Assembly: GCA_029876055.1 (NCBI GenBank)
Contig: CM056877.1
Coordinates: 4,340,001 to 4,404,000 of the forward strand
DNA length: 64,000 nucleotides
Reading direction: 5' to 3'
Source: Madurella fahalii
Lineage: Eukaryota > Ascomycota > Sordariomycetes > Sordariales
Shown here one piece after another: positions 1 through 11,589 of the stretch (within the stretch, counting starts at the first letter, position 1; each line of letters opens with the position of its first letter). A program made the position numbers and the translations under genes. The notes below the pieces were generated by a model. It searched no databases. It saw only the letters and a list, made by a program, of their open reading frames with translations, and was not told the origin of the DNA.

Positions 1-1010
1 GGAATTCGTCCCTTCAATCCTGTTCCTCCAAGACAAGCGCTTGCAGTACGCCTTCCCGGCCCCCGCGTACAGGCCCACCGAACAGAGATACTGCTTAAGA
101 GCAGGCCTACTCACGCGTTGTCTCTCAGGACCCAAACGCTCTTTTGTAGCGCCCACGCTCCTCCACAGCAGAGCTCCCGGTTGCCCTCGCTGCCCCTCCC
201 GTGCCGCAGACTGGCTGGGTATTGCTACCCCCTTATCTCGCACCTCCCGAGCTGCCTGACGGCGGTAAGCGCTAGACTCACGCTTACCCAATGGGCTCGT
301 TGACCGATTGCTCCTTTATAACGCCTTCCGAGCGCTGCGCCTGACAAGCGCTAGAGCTACCCTAACGGCCCGGCAGAGGTTCCTTCTAGGCAAGTGCTTG
401 CGCCTTCCTAGCTCCCGCGTACAGGCCCACCGAACAGAGATACTGCTTAAGAGCAGGCCTACTCACGCGTTGTCGTACAAGACCAACGCTCTTTTGCAGC
501 GCCCACGCTCCTCCACAGCAGAGCTCCCGGTTGCCCTCGCTGCCCCCTATCTCGTATCCCCCAAGTTGCCTGACGGCGGTAAGTGCTGGGCTTACACTTA
601 CCCAATGGGCTCGTTGACTGATTGCTCCTTTATAACGCCTTCCGAGCGCTACGCCTGGCAAGCGCCAGAGCTACCTCAACGGCCCGGCAAAGGTCCCTTC
701 CAGGCGAGCGCTTGCGCCTCCCTGGCTCCCGCGTACAGGCCCACCGAACAGAGATACTGCTTAAGAGCAGGCCTACTCACGCGTTGTCTCTCAGGACCCA
801 AACGCTCTTTTGTAGCGCCCACGCTCCTCCACAGCAGAGCTCCCGGTTGCCCTCGCTGCCCCCTATCTCGTTCCTCCAGGGTTGCTTGACGGCGGTAAGC
901 GCTGGGCTCACGCTTACCCAATAGACTCGTTGACCGATTGCTCTTTTTAACGCCTTTTAAGCGCTGCACCTTTTAAGCGCTAGAGCTACCCCAACGGCCC
1001 AGCAGATCTT
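1..1010. repeat. Long tandem repeat, about 2.8 units of 315-350 bp
   Basis: A block beginning CGCGTACAGGCCCACCGAAC recurs near 65, 417 and 732, followed each time by the same GC-rich text, including CTCCACAGCAGAGCTCCCGG. The first unit carries about 35 bp not found in the second. Between blocks the same CCAATGGGCTCGTTGACCG stretch recurs. Short open frames occur on both strands, but they follow the repeat and show no protein family. The block is GC-rich and little RIP-mutated, unlike the elements to its right. Confidence 0.85.
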
Positions 1011-1014
1011 GCCT

Positions 1015-1215
1015 AATAGAGGGTCTCCCTCTATAGGACTTCTTGCAGCTCTCAAGGATTTCTCGCAGCTCTCAAGCAGCGAACTCAATCCTGCCTAGCA
1101 GAGGGGCTCCCTCCTGCACAGGACTTCTTGCGGCTCTCAAGCAGCAAAACCAATTGCCTAGTAGAGGGGCTCCCTCCTACACAGGACTTCTCGCGGCTCT
1201 TAAGCAGCGATAACG
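1015..1215. repeat. Short tandem repeat, about 60-70 bp unit
   Basis: The sequence GAGGGGCTCCCTCCTRCACA followed by GGACTTCTYGCGGCTCTCAA is repeated near 1,102 and 1,163. A more diverged copy lies near 1,020, and an extra half-unit near 1,055. The block sits directly after the longer tandem array and may be part of the same repeat. Confidence 0.7.
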
Positions 1216-1684
1216 TAGCTCCTAGACGTAAGCTAATCATAGGCAGTATACTGCCCTGTTGCAAGCACTTGGACAATCGAAACAGAAAGTAGTCAGGCCT
1301 GACTAAATAGTACGTCACTCGACGATTGAAGGAACTGCTTCTTACATTACGTCATCTTTCTTCTCTTGCATTTTTGCGTGGTCCTAGCGCGTGCGGGGTA
1401 GCTGCGTAGCTTGGTAGCTGAACTTTGCGAATAACGTCATCTTGACACTCAGTAGGCTAGCCGAATCTTCGAAGTGGTTTGACTTCCTCGCTCGCTGCAA
1501 CTGAGGTGCTTAAGAGAAGCGAAGATCGTGGTGCTAGAGGCAGTAGAAGCGAAGAACAGTTGCAGGGACTGTGCTGTATAGCGTCTGCGATAGCTTCTGA
1601 GCTAGGGAGTCGCTGTTCGTAAGCTGTACGCTCCTTCGGCGAATCTCCTAACGGTCCCCCGCCCTAAGGGTAGAGAGTTCAACG
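1216..1684. other. No gene seen; flank of gypsy-type LTR
   Basis: No convincing coding frame is visible. The last bases before 1,685 (GAGTTCAACG) also occur at about 6,959-6,968, where the internal part of the gypsy element begins. This stretch may therefore be the start of a second, truncated element sharing the LTR at 1,685-1,899. Confidence 0.4.
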
Positions 1685-1899
1685 TGTCAGATCGAAAATT
1701 GGGATTGCTGTGAGAAAAGGAGAGTGAAAGGATGATTCGCATTGAAGGAGCGGCGTCTGCGCAGCTATCGCTTCTAAGGAGGTGGTAGGTGACAGTGTTG
1801 AACTCTGAACGTTCCAAAACTTCCGGCGAAGCCGGTAATTTATAGGCTCCTGACCCTGGCAGTACCCCGCCTGCACCTGACACCCTCTTGCACCTGACA
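1685..1899 (-). repeat. LTR of the TGTCAG...CTGACA family
   Basis: Read on the minus strand the segment begins TGTCAGGTGCAAGAGGGTG and ends GATCTGACA. It is nearly the same as 45,262-45,477 on the plus strand, where a clean 5-bp target duplication proves an LTR-sized unit. Here it lies at the 3' end of the minus-strand gypsy element, in the same orientation. It is probably that element's 3' LTR, or an LTR shared with a neighbouring truncated copy. Confidence 0.65.
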
Positions 1900-1949
1900 T
1901 CGATAGATATAGTAGTGTTATAGAAGGTCTAGTTCGTACACTATCTTCC

Positions 1950-4900
1950 TATTACCGACAACTTTAAGGATCTTAAAGGGCCCTAGATACTTATCTACAA
2001 GTTTATTGCTTAGACGCCGCTATTTAAAGTGCTTTATTAAGAGCCAGACCTATTAACTGACCTTAAACGCCTTATCTTCCCGCTCTCGATTATACTATTT
2101 CTCGTAGCTCTTATTGGTAGTAACGAGGATATCATAGATCTTTCTGCAGCTCGTTAACAGACATCTTACCCGCTTATCCGCAGCGGGAACTGAGCTCCTA
2201 GGGATTATTACAGGGTCTGGAGGACCTCGAGGGTAGAACCTATAGAGAAGGAAGGCCGGAGTTGACTATATCGCCGTATAGTAGGAACTGTTATAGATAT
2301 GCTCTACGAGGCGTAAATAATACGCCCAATCTGCTTAATCGTAGCTATAGAATATATATAAGTAGTACTCGAGTATTTAGTTCTAACGCTCCGTCTACCC
2401 GTCCGTCTATAGGTGATATATAGTACTTAGGTGCCATTTAATACCTAAAAGTTCGTATAAGGTTTTCCAGAAGGAGCTTATAAACAGGCTGCCCCTATCG
2501 GATACGATAAACTAGGGAAGTCTAAATAGCCGGTAGATATAGTCAAAGAACAACTTTGCGAAGGCACTTGCTATAAGCATCGCGGTTATTGCAATATAGA
2601 GGGCGTACTTTATAAACTTATCTACTACAATTAGGATAGCGTTATATACCTTACCTATCCGAGGGTCGATCGAAGTTAGTAGGCCTATAATGAAATCTAC
2701 TATAATTATCTACTACGGTCTGTCTAGTACTAGCAGCGTTATAAGTAAGCTGTAAGGGCGGTATATATATGACTTTATATATTAACAGGTTATATAGCTA
2801 CCGTTGACGTACGCCGCTATATCCTCTCTTATAGACGGCTAAAAGTAGTTACGCCCTAGGCGCTCCCGTATCTTCCTAAAGCCTCTATAGCCCGTAGTTA
2901 GTACGTTATAATAGCTCTTAATTAGCTCGTACCTAAGGGAGGGGGGAATATATACTCTGCTTTAATAACGGACGAGCCTGTCTTCTCCTTTACTCTAGGA
3001 GCCTTCGCTGCTATTATACCGCTTCCTACAAGTATCCAACTAAAGCTATTGATCTTTCTATTGCTCTTTAAGCAATACTTCTTCTAAAGAGAGCTACCTT
3101 CCTTTTACCTAGGTCCTATAATCTCCGTTTTTAGTACTAGAGGCGCCTACGATAGGCGTACGGTAATCAGGCGCAGCCTCATTATAAGAGTTATTCCCTA
3201 TACGACGGTAGAGGCCCCCGATACTAAATGTAGTATAGTAGCTACAACACGGTCCTTCAGGGGGGCTAGTACTAACGATATATATCTGCTTATTAGTATT
3301 AGATATAGCGCCCTCGTCCTTATCTATAGAGTTGCAGCTACACTTCTCGCTGCAGTCCTAGACCTTTTAGACAACAATATTGATCTAGCCTTCTTAGCTT
3401 AATAGTAACTCTTTAAACTCTTCTCTTTCTTATTCAATAACTTCTTCGTCTTCTACTATTCTTATACGCAGTAGTAACGCAACTATAGCAGACAGCTAGA
3501 GCAATCCTCAGGCTACGGCGATAATAGGGCAGGGGCTAGGGGTCTTCTGTTGCCCATACTCGATTCTATTCTATAGGAGTTGAAATAGCGGGTTCTCAAC
3601 GTCTTCGCCTACCTCTTCTTCCTCTATATAGTCTAGCCTATACGAGAGTCCGTCAATAGGGTTCTAAGTACTAGAGCGGTATTTAATAACGAAGTTAAAT
3701 ATAGCTAAGTCGTTGCTCCAACGTAGTTACCGCTAACTCGGCCTCTTTTTAGTCTTCTAGTACTCTAGGTTAAGGTAGTCTATTAGGACTACAATAGAGA
3801 CTTGGGTATAAAGGAGATACTGAGACCAAGTACAGAACGTATCGACGAGCGCAAGCAGCTCTCCATCTCTGGTATCGTAGTACGTCTCCTCAGGTATAAG
3901 CTTCCTTGACCTGAAAGCAATAGGGTGCCACCGATCCTTATAGAGCTACGAAAGTACTACTCCTATCACGCACTTCGAGGCATCTGTCTCTATACGGATA
4001 GGCAGAGAGGGATCAAAGTACCTAAGGATAGGGGCCTCGCCGAATTTACTTCTAAGCAGCTCGAATGCCTCGGTTACCTCCTTTATAAGCTCGAATAGGC
4101 ACTTCTAGTCGCTATACAGGAGGTCTGTCAAGGGGGTACAAATCTTCGAGTAATTCCTAATAAAACGGCGGTAGAACCCTATAAATCCTAGGAAGACTTG
4201 GATATCGTATATACTGCAGAGGAGCGGCCACTATATAATGGACTCGATATAGGACGGCTCTATAGTAATCCCCTTAGATAAGATTATATATCCTAGGAAC
4301 TCGACTTCGGTGGTATAGAATTGGCACTTCTTGAGATTGACGTAGAGATCAGCCTTTTTCAATTAATCGAGGACTTCCTTTATATACTGCTTATATACTA
4401 CTTCGTCGTTACTGTAGATTAGGATATCATTTAAGTAGACGATATACGTAATATCTACTAGCCTAGATAGTATTTGGTTGATATAAATCTAGAAGGTTAC
4501 TAGAGTATTGGCTAACCCTATCGGCATTATACGGAACTCGTAGTAGCCGTATCGTATACGAAAGGCGGTTTTCTATTCGTCGCCCTCGCTGAGCCTGATA
4601 CGATAGTATACATCCTTCAAGTCGATCTTAGTATAGATCTTAGCTGTTGACAGGCAGTTAAGGATCTCTCCGATTAGCGGGATAGGTATGCGGTTCTTAC
4701 ATGTTATTGCATTCAGCCCCCGGTAGTCGATAATAAGATATAATTCGCTCCCCTTCTTTAGGACAAACAAAATAGGGGCGCCTATAGGGCTTATTGAAGG
4801 TTGTATCCAGCCCTTTTCAGTAGCAGCCCAGAGCCACTTGCGCAGGGTCTCAAGTTCTGATACCCCTAATAGGTAAATTGGTCCCTAGGGCAGCTACGTA

Positions 4901-5560
4901 TTGCCTACAAGCTCAATGCAGTGCCTTAGCGAAATCGTAGGGAAAGGTAGGATCCCCGACTTATAGAACAGTTTTTTATATACCCGGTAGACCTCCGGGA
5001 GCTGCAGCTGCTCCAGATCATATGCTATATTAACGGGGTCCTTACTAGAGGGGATAACAGCCGCGAGTACAAATACCGACTCGGCCTACAAGTGCTTAGG
5101 CTCAACGCATAAGCCTACCTATAGCGCCTTAGGTAGGTAAGCCTACGTTTTAGCTCTAAAGTCGATATTAAGGTTGGCTATCTCGAGTCAGGGCTAGCCT
5201 AGTAGGACGACAAAGGGCTCAATATCCGCAACAACAAAGTATAGAAGGTACATCTGAGCTCTACCCTTATAGTCGATAGCACGCATATAAAGGGGATATA
5301 CTCCGTAGGTTCGTATAGGGTTATTTCCGATACCAGCAATCCCTACCGATAGCTCAAAGTGCTCAAGGAGGGAGTACTAGGCAAGGTAGCTATAGTTAAT
5401 CAGATTATAATCTACTCCCGAGTCAAGTATCGTAGACGCCTTTTCCCAACTTCCTTATAACCTAACTATCATATCGGACTCTATACGACGAGAGGTATCC
5501 CCGACGTTATCCTATTTCTCAGCTACTACGGCTCCAACGTACTCTTACAGAGGGATCTAG
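1950..5560 (-). pseudogene. Gypsy pol: protease, RT, RNase H, integrase (decayed)
   Basis: Near 5,400-5,430 the minus strand encodes STILDSGVDYNLI, an aspartic-protease DSG motif. At 4,573-4,770 an open stretch contains FVLKKGSELYLIIDYRGLNA and later YTKIDLKDVYYRIRLSEGDE, the palm motifs of gypsy reverse transcriptase. The catalytic box near 4,430 reads VYLNDILIYS, with Asn in place of the first Asp of YxDD. The His of the usual DAYHRIR is Tyr. Both changes fit RIP transitions. RNase H and integrase follow to about 2,000 but are interrupted throughout. Confidence 0.75.
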
Positions 5561-5739
5561 TTACTACTGGTAATAAGGTCATCGCTAGGGCACCGAAGTA
5601 GTATATGCCCTACTTAATTGCAGTACCTATAGACCGTCTAGAGGTAATTGGTTAAGTAGTACCCAGGCTGATTGCAGATATAGCAGTGTTATTACTACTT
5701 ATCTGCCCTCTCCAGTACTAGGGGGTTGGACAGCCCCGA

Positions 5740-6750
5740 TAGACAGTTCCTAGCGATATAGCCCTCCTTCCTGCAGTTATAGCAGATGATACTGCACTCT
5801 AGTCGCGGTAGCGGGGCTTAGATACCTCTTTTAACAGGCTCTAGTACTATAAAGGGTTCTATCAGGGGTCGTAGTCGTAAGCGATAACTCGAAGTCCCTT
5901 CAACCTACTAGCTATCCTCAATCTAGCGGGCGGTACTTACTAGTTACTAGTAAATAGCAGGTAAGGTGCTTTGGCAGGTAATCGCTAAGCGAATCTCCTT
6001 ATAGAACTTCGGGAGAAGGCCGATTACCCGCTAACTTTCCTCTATTTAGTAGAGGAGGTCGGTAGTAATAGTCGTATATCGGTCTACGAACTCTACTACC
6101 ATCTTGTTGTTGTACTGACGTAGGTTATCAAACTACGTAGCCGCAGAGAGGGTATATGTCTCTGGGTCTAAGAGCTGACTACGGAGGAACTTAACGAATT
6201 CCTCCTATATTACTAGAGCAGGGTCGAAGGAAGAGTCGTTCTCCTGCTCAGAGATATGTTTGACCTAAGTGTTTTTAAGGATCCCGCGGAAATAGCTTAC
6301 TGTATATATAATACAATTGCTATTTAGAATGTTACTAAGGAGGCAGAAGTTCGCTTTACAGTCAAAGAGAAAGTTACGAAGGGCAGTTATATTGGACCTA
6401 TTATACGTAGGATAGGTAAGTATTAGAGTCTTCTACGTTACTCCTCCTTATACAATTAATCTAAGCTGCTGGGATACCGCGTTCGTAGGAGTCGCAGGAG
6501 CGGGCTCAGGAGGGGTTAAGAGGGCCTCCCGGGAGGGATGCACTATAGGATTAGCTAGAGGCTCTAGTTCGGATACAAGTTGATTCTAGCGGAGGAGCAG
6601 CTTAAGCTCAGCTCTCTTACAGTATAGTGCAGTCTCCTGACGTGTAACAGCAATCTACTCGTCGAGCTGTCACTCTTCGTTAAACAGTCGCTATTGATAC
6701 TCGGGTAGGAGCGTATCCGCTACGGGGGAACGGTTGACGAGCGGCTTGTC
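5740..6750 (-). pseudogene. Gypsy gag with two zinc knuckles (decayed)
   Basis: The minus strand encodes a degenerate Retrotrans_gag region. The RIP-like change CAC/CAT to TAC/TAT has hit its nucleic-acid-binding knuckle: near 5,760 the frame reads CYNCRKEGYIARNC, where Tyr replaces the expected His of CX2CX4HX4C. A second knuckle, HCYICNQPGYY, follows near 5,670 with the same His-to-Tyr loss. In the intact family the gag protein packages the RNA. Many in-frame stops make this copy inactive. Confidence 0.7.
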
Positions 6751-6960
6751 CGTAGGTAAGTGCCTTTAGGTTATGCTAAAGGGATTAAGGATCTGAATAT
6801 CAGGAATCTCAAGGATATTAGGGAGCTGAATACTACTAGAAGGCTGGCTGTTCGACATAAGCGAGCCTTCTATTTCGCTTATAAGCTGATTGGAAGTAAC
6901 GCGTTGACATCTCAGTACTATGCTTGTCCCGGACGGTCTAGTCGCCCGGAAGGTAAAGAG

Positions 6961-7345
6961 TTCAACGTATAAGGATCAGGGATCTAAGGGTAGTAAGACC
7001 AGAGTGACGGGGTACGAACAGTATACGTGCAACGCAGGAGCAGAGTGCTCGTTAGGGGTAGGATGGTGGTCTTATTGAACTCTGTCTCTCTCCTAAGCCC
7101 TGTTTTCTATCCTCCTCTTTATGCCCTGAGGCGGCAGCGTCTGGACTTACTTACCCCGCTCGCTGCCCCCTCCTCGCTCTTGCTTATATGCTCCTTCGAC
7201 GCTCATCTGATGCGATATCTGCGCCCTTCTGGCCTAGCGTTGTTGTTGCTTATGGGAACCCGCCGAAGCTACGGCTCCGGGGCTTCCGGCCTGCGCTAAC
7301 GCCAGCGCCAATACTGACCCTACCCGGTCGGCCCTCACATATACA
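6961..7345. other. Expected gypsy 5' LTR region; nothing certain
   Basis: This stretch lies outside the gag end of the gypsy element, where a 5' LTR should be. It shares GAGTTCAACGT with the flank of the LTR at 1,685 but otherwise aligns poorly with it. Two short overlapping frames (7,027-7,299 and 7,188-7,400) show no recognisable protein. Confidence 0.3.
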
Positions 7346-7543
7346 TTGTATCTATTGTGTACCCACTCTATCTCTGCTGGAGAACTTGCTCCTTTTATAG
7401 ACGAGATACATGTACAGGATGACGTCTGTACAATGGCGCAGTTAGCTGCTAGTCTTCCTTAGCTCAATAGAGTATATAGGTTTGACTCTTGTACTAGATC
7501 TTGTGATCCTGATCCTTTGGACTAGCACTTGACCCTTTTAACA
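7346..7543 (-). repeat. Truncated solo LTR, copia-type family 1
   Basis: The plus strand reads TCTCTGCTGGAGAACTTGCT near the left edge and ends TTTTAACA. This matches the complement strand of the family best seen at 35,577-35,849 and 38,204-38,497. About 75 bp of the terminal part (the TGTCGGAAACACGGC end) is missing. The mutated end TTTTAACA instead of TTTTGACA fits RIP. Confidence 0.75.
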
Positions 7544-7599
7544 GGAACTAACGATAATTATATCAGAAACAGCTGAATCAGATAATTCTGTAGCCTCCT

Positions 7600-9493
7600 A
7601 GTAAATGTGGGCATTATAGCTAGGCTTGCCGTATACACTATAATACCGAACCTTCGTATAACCTCTCCTTATACTACTATTATCTACCTACGTTTCTTGC
7701 ACTCCTTCTCTACCTATAGCCCCCTGGCCTAGTGTCTCCTGTGCACTCTGTACAGTAAGTGATCCTCTAAGCTGTATATGTGTTTTTTTTTAGCTCTCTA
7801 GCACTTGCTTAGTGCTTCGTTGACCTTATGGAGCGAAGAGATCTCTGCCTAAAAGAGGGTCATCTGGTATATCACAGCTATAGTACCTTTGGTAAGCTGG
7901 TCTACAATAGTTAATATCGAAGTGAGAGAGTTATTTTGATAGTTAGCAATACGAGTCTTGATAAACGTTGACTGCGAGTAAGCTTCTCGAGAGTTGTATA
8001 GCGTCTGGAAGACCTAAGGTTGTATAGTGCCCAGCCGTGAAGTTGGAGATATTGGCGTATAAGCTTGATATCTAGCTTGGAAAATACCTTCTCTAGATCA
8101 TATAGTATAATGCTAACCCCTACGAAGCTGCCTTGGATATTCCTCTCGGTAATAGAAGCAAAGTAGGCTGTGTGAAAGGTATAGAGAAACTCGAGCTTGC
8201 TGATATAGTTAATATATACATGCATTAAGTCCTCAACCTAGTAACCGTATACCTGCTTCAGTAGTCTAAAGCAGCTAATATCAAGTAGCTAGAGTAGGTA
8301 GAAGGAATATAAAGGTATGGAGAGTATAATAATATTGTTCTACTAGTAATAGAGCTCGGATTCAGTCGAGTAGTGGCTTTTGTGGTCGTCGAGAATTAAT
8401 AACCGGTATTTGCCTTTCGTACGAGATGTTGTATGGATATCGAAGTACTTGATCTAATCTAGGTCTACCATGTTGGTAGTCTAGCCATTATCGGTAGTTA
8501 CGATATACCAGTCAGTTAGAAGGTTGCACTCAGTATACCAGTTGGCAAGGTGGTACTACGTAGCCAAGATAATCAAGGGAGGGATGGCCTAGCCGAGGAC
8601 ATTGACTCTCTAGATCACCATTACCTATTCGCAGTTACCAGGCTGGACTAGTTTGGCCTTACTACGGCCATCTGAGGTCGTAACTACCATATCCGGGAAG
8701 ATAATGCCCATCATAAACCTAGTCTCCTCAAAGTTGTAGATATTGTTATCTACAATACCGTATTTGGCCTTGACGTTCTATACAAGGGTAAACCACTTGC
8801 CAATAACTTTTAGATCCTCGTACTTAGCTCTCTAGTAGTCGTATCTATGCGAATAACGTGTACAGAGCTCTAGCTGGCATTTAACAAAGTTATATACCCA
8901 GCGTTTACTGACAGGGAGCGTATCACATTCGTGTAACAAATGGTTAGCCATATTTGTCAAAAGGATCAGGTGCTAGTCCAAGGATCAGGATCACAGAATC
9001 TAGTACAGGAGTCAAACCCATGTACTCTAGTCAGCTAAAGCAGGCTGGCAGCTGATTACGCCACTCTATAGACGTCATCCTATATGTGTATCTCGTCTAT
9101 AAAGGAGTAAGCTCTCTAAGGGAGACAAGAGAGAGAGCAGAGAGACAATCAACACAGACAATTAAGATAACACACAAAAATCCTCAACTGTCATTTCCCA
9201 AGATTCAGAGGTGCCGTGTTTCCGACAATATCTTCTATACCACCTAGTCTAGAAAGAAATACGCGAGTATATAGCTCAACTACGTCCTGAACTATCGTCT
9301 GCTCTTCTAAATCTATCAGGTTACGTGAGTTGGCTGGAATATCGCATCGTACAGGCCAGCCAACGCGTCGACGCCCTAGGGTCCTCCGGTCAACTCTATA
9401 GATCTTATCTGCAGCTCGTTCGCTTAGATTCTTATCGTTTTGAAACGCCTAGAGAGCTAAGATGATATGAGCTTCATTTGAATTGGAAGGCAT
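7600..9493 (-). pseudogene. Fot1/pogo-type DDE transposase, split by a solo LTR
   Basis: The minus strand starts with ATG at 9,493 and encodes MPSNSNEAHIILAL, then RVDRRTLGRR and a Tc5/CENP-B-like helix-turn-helix stretch. After an LTR insertion (8,955-9,227) the same protein continues with MANHLLHECDTLPVSKRWVY. The catalytic core follows. The C-terminus at 7,911-8,225 contains TERNIQGSFVGVSIILYDLE and VFSKLDIKL, which are standard Fot1-type motifs. Several TAG/TAA codons interrupt it. Just upstream, at 9,540-9,600, paired AGTGGGTCA / GGGTCACTCGCTTA repeats look like the terminal repeat of this family. The protein would cut and paste its own element; this copy is dead. Confidence 0.8.
8955..9227 (+). 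repeat. Solo LTR family 1 inserted in the Fot1 transposase
   Basis: It begins TGTCAAAAGGATCAGG and ends GTGTTTCCGACA (273 bp, TG...CA). It is flanked by ATATT (8,950-8,954) and ATATC (9,228-9,232), a 5-bp target duplication with one C/T difference. Removing it rejoins the two halves of the Fot1 protein. Confidence 0.9.
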
Positions 9494-9600
9494 CTTGAAT
9501 TATTGAGGTAAATTGTTGTTGAGTATAAGAGTGTCGCGTTACAAAGGAAGTGGGTCATTCGCTTATCTGGGTCACTCGCTTATCAAATACATTAACTACT

Positions 9601-9900
9601 TACAGGTAAATTCACACTTTACACTGAATTAGGATATAGTACCTCAATTTATACTTAGTTAGATAGAGAACTTATAACTTTCGATTATAAAATACTAAGT
9701 TTAGCTAAGTATCTACTTACTACCTTGATATTAAATATAAGTAGCTGCTAGCGAGGTATAATAGGAAGGAGCAGTAATTGCCGTCAATAATCGAGATGGT
9801 ATAAAGGATAACACTTAACAAAGTACCTAAATTACTATACTCTTAGTATACAAGATAATAAAATACTCGTTCTTATATCCCAGGTAGCTTTGACTACACC
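9601..9900. other. AT-rich relic, no gene
   Basis: This is a strongly AT-rich stretch with many TpA steps and no open frame. It resembles fully RIP-degraded repeat DNA, but no family can be named. Confidence 0.4.
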
Positions 9901-10154
9901 TGTTACGTGGTGGAGGCCAGCACTACATAACAGCGTTTGTGCCCACATCCCGTCAGAGATGACGGTCCAGAGATCACCGCTTATGTCTATAAAGACCCCT
10001 CAGACTTGTCCCTAGGAGGACCTAGACAGAATCAACCCTATCATATATTACTTTGTCATAGATCATGCCAGTGTTCATGAAGTGCCTACCTCAGCGTCAT
10101 GGTTGATGCTCTTGAGATCACCAGTTACGGGATCACGACGAAAACCCCGTAACA
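9901..10154. repeat. Solo LTR, TGTTACG...CGTAACA type
   Basis: The segment starts TGTTACGTGGTGGAGG and ends CCCCGTAACA, a perfect 7-bp terminal inverted repeat (254 bp). It is flanked by ACACC (9,896-9,900) and ACACT (10,155-10,159), a 5-bp target duplication with one C/T transition. Orientation cannot be set because no internal region is attached. The start resembles the element at 41,150-41,348. Confidence 0.7.
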
Positions 10155-10159
10155 ACACT

Positions 10160-10847
10160 ATAATTCACATCCTCCGATCTACTGAGCACTCACTCATTCA
10201 CAGATTTCCTTATTCAACATAGTATAGTAGCCTTCTGATAGCAGAGGACTCTTATAAGAGTACTACTCAGCTTTGCGTTTTTGGCTATCACTCAGCTATT
10301 AGCAATGAAACTAGGCAACAATCTACATTTTCGTAGTAGAGATCCTTATCTGGTATATTATAACGTTATTGGACCTGGCCTAAATAACTAGTCCATTTAT
10401 AACAGCTTTAATCAGCTCACTTCTAACCTTTAACAGTGCCTAGCTAGCGTGGTATTCTGGCTCAATAGGTTCGTTTCAGGTGTAGAAACATCGATTACTA
10501 TAGAAAAGGGTTATGACAGTCCCATTTCTAGCGGTAGCTGGGCTAATGCTGAGAGTCAACTCGGTATTTATGTTGCCTAGGCCTTTTAGAATCTAGTGAG
10601 AAATGGATTTCAATTCTATCTCATCGGTCTAGTAGATAGCTAGCCAAGGCTGTTATTGTTGTTTTGATCAAACCCCTGACTAAACCAACCCTGATAACGC
10701 AATAGCGAAAGATATACTGAATCCAGATAACAACCATCGTAAAGCAAAGCAATGAAAGAGCGTACGTACAAGCCGAAGCTTCCTAGATACCCGTATCCCC
10801 GTCTAATGAGCGTTTCTAGCCCGTACAGTCTATTTCCTAGCGGTCTG
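10160..10847. other. No gene seen
   Basis: AT-rich unique-looking DNA. The only long frame, 10,752-11,201 on the plus strand, is the antisense of the secreted-protein relic at 10,848-11,522 and has no recognisable content. Confidence 0.4.
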
Positions 10848-11522
10848 CTAATAAGCTGCCTCGCCTTTGCTGTTCCTCTTTGCCAACCATCTCTTATTCA
10901 CAGTAGGCCTGGGTTCGCCGTACTTGATCAAAAAGGCTCGTTTGGCCTCCCTGGACGTCAAGTTGCGATATTCCTCCCCTCGTGGCGAGTTGATGTCGAG
11001 GTGATAGTCCGTGTCCCTGACCCGGTGTGTATACTTGTTTGCACACACACATCGTCTCTCCACGGCCGATCCATCCTCACGTTTCCTTGTAGAGGCGGTT
11101 CCTTCCACAGCAGCTCCAGTAATAGTGCTTCCAATCGAACTTCCTGCAAGACAGACTTGTTTCTTCTGCTCGAGAACCGTCTAACAGGGGTCACTAGGTA
11201 GGCCAGCGTAGATGCCGAAATTCGTCCAGCTGGCCGGTTCGTTGTGATCCGCGCTGTCAAAAACATCGTTGTCGTCTCCCATGCAGCAGTTGCCAAATGG
11301 CAAATCTTCACACGTCACTCCAAGGTCGGGGTCGCAGTCGTCACATGTCAGATTTACGTCGTCTCCCGGGCCGTTCTACAAGGTGATATCGACGGGGCCC
11401 GTGGTGCGCTTCACAACGTCACGTGGCTCGGGAGCTGAGCCTGTCTTGTCTGTCGCCATGGCAAATGCAAGTGTGGTGGATTATAGAAGGGAGAAGACGG
11501 AAGAGAGCTGGGCTGACTTCAT
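10848..11522 (-). pseudogene. Cysteine-containing secreted protein, three in-frame stops
   Basis: From an ATG at 11,522 one minus-strand frame runs 225 codons to a TAG at 10,848 and is interrupted only by nonsense codons. These are a TAA at codon 14, a TAG at codon 49 and a TAG following ...YAGLPSDPC. All three fit CAA/CAG to TAA/TAG. The N-terminus (MKSAQLSSVFSLL, stop, STTLAFAMA) has the form of a signal peptide ending in an Ala-x-Ala-like cleavage site. The mature part has cysteine clusters (LTCDDCDPDLGVTCEDL, then NCC, then CVC near the middle). No family is recognised. The intact protein would have been a secreted, disulfide-containing protein of about 200 residues. An intron explanation for the stops is not obvious, since no GT...AG pair brackets them. 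Confidence 0.6.
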
Positions 11523-11589
11523 TTTGGATGTGGGGTTGTCGCTTATTGATGACTAAGCAGGGTCGCGATGTTGCTGGATAAAATCAAGT

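Larger units (their letters stand above)
1900..6960 (-). mobile_element. Ty3/gypsy LTR retrotransposon, RIP-degraded
   Basis: On the minus strand, gag with two zinc knuckles, an aspartic protease, reverse transcriptase, RNase H and integrase regions follow in that order, as in Ty3/gypsy elements. Only about 65 codons in a row stay open in the RT. TAA and TAG codons are frequent, and TpA is enriched at the expense of CpA/TpG. The 3' LTR is probably 1,685-1,899. A matching 5' LTR could not be recognised at 6,961-7,345, so the element is either incomplete or has diverged LTRs. It cannot be autonomous. Confidence 0.85.

Noticed and set aside
41..969. Overlapping 60-190 codon frames on both strands in the first kilobase
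   Set aside because: They repeat with the tandem DNA units and code different proteins in each frame; no codon or family support.
7346..9227. Inverted family-1 LTR copies flanking the Fot1 core as long terminal repeats of one DNA transposon
   Set aside because: The right copy has its own 5-bp duplication and interrupts the Fot1 protein; the same unit occurs elsewhere as solo LTRs and next to a copia gag.
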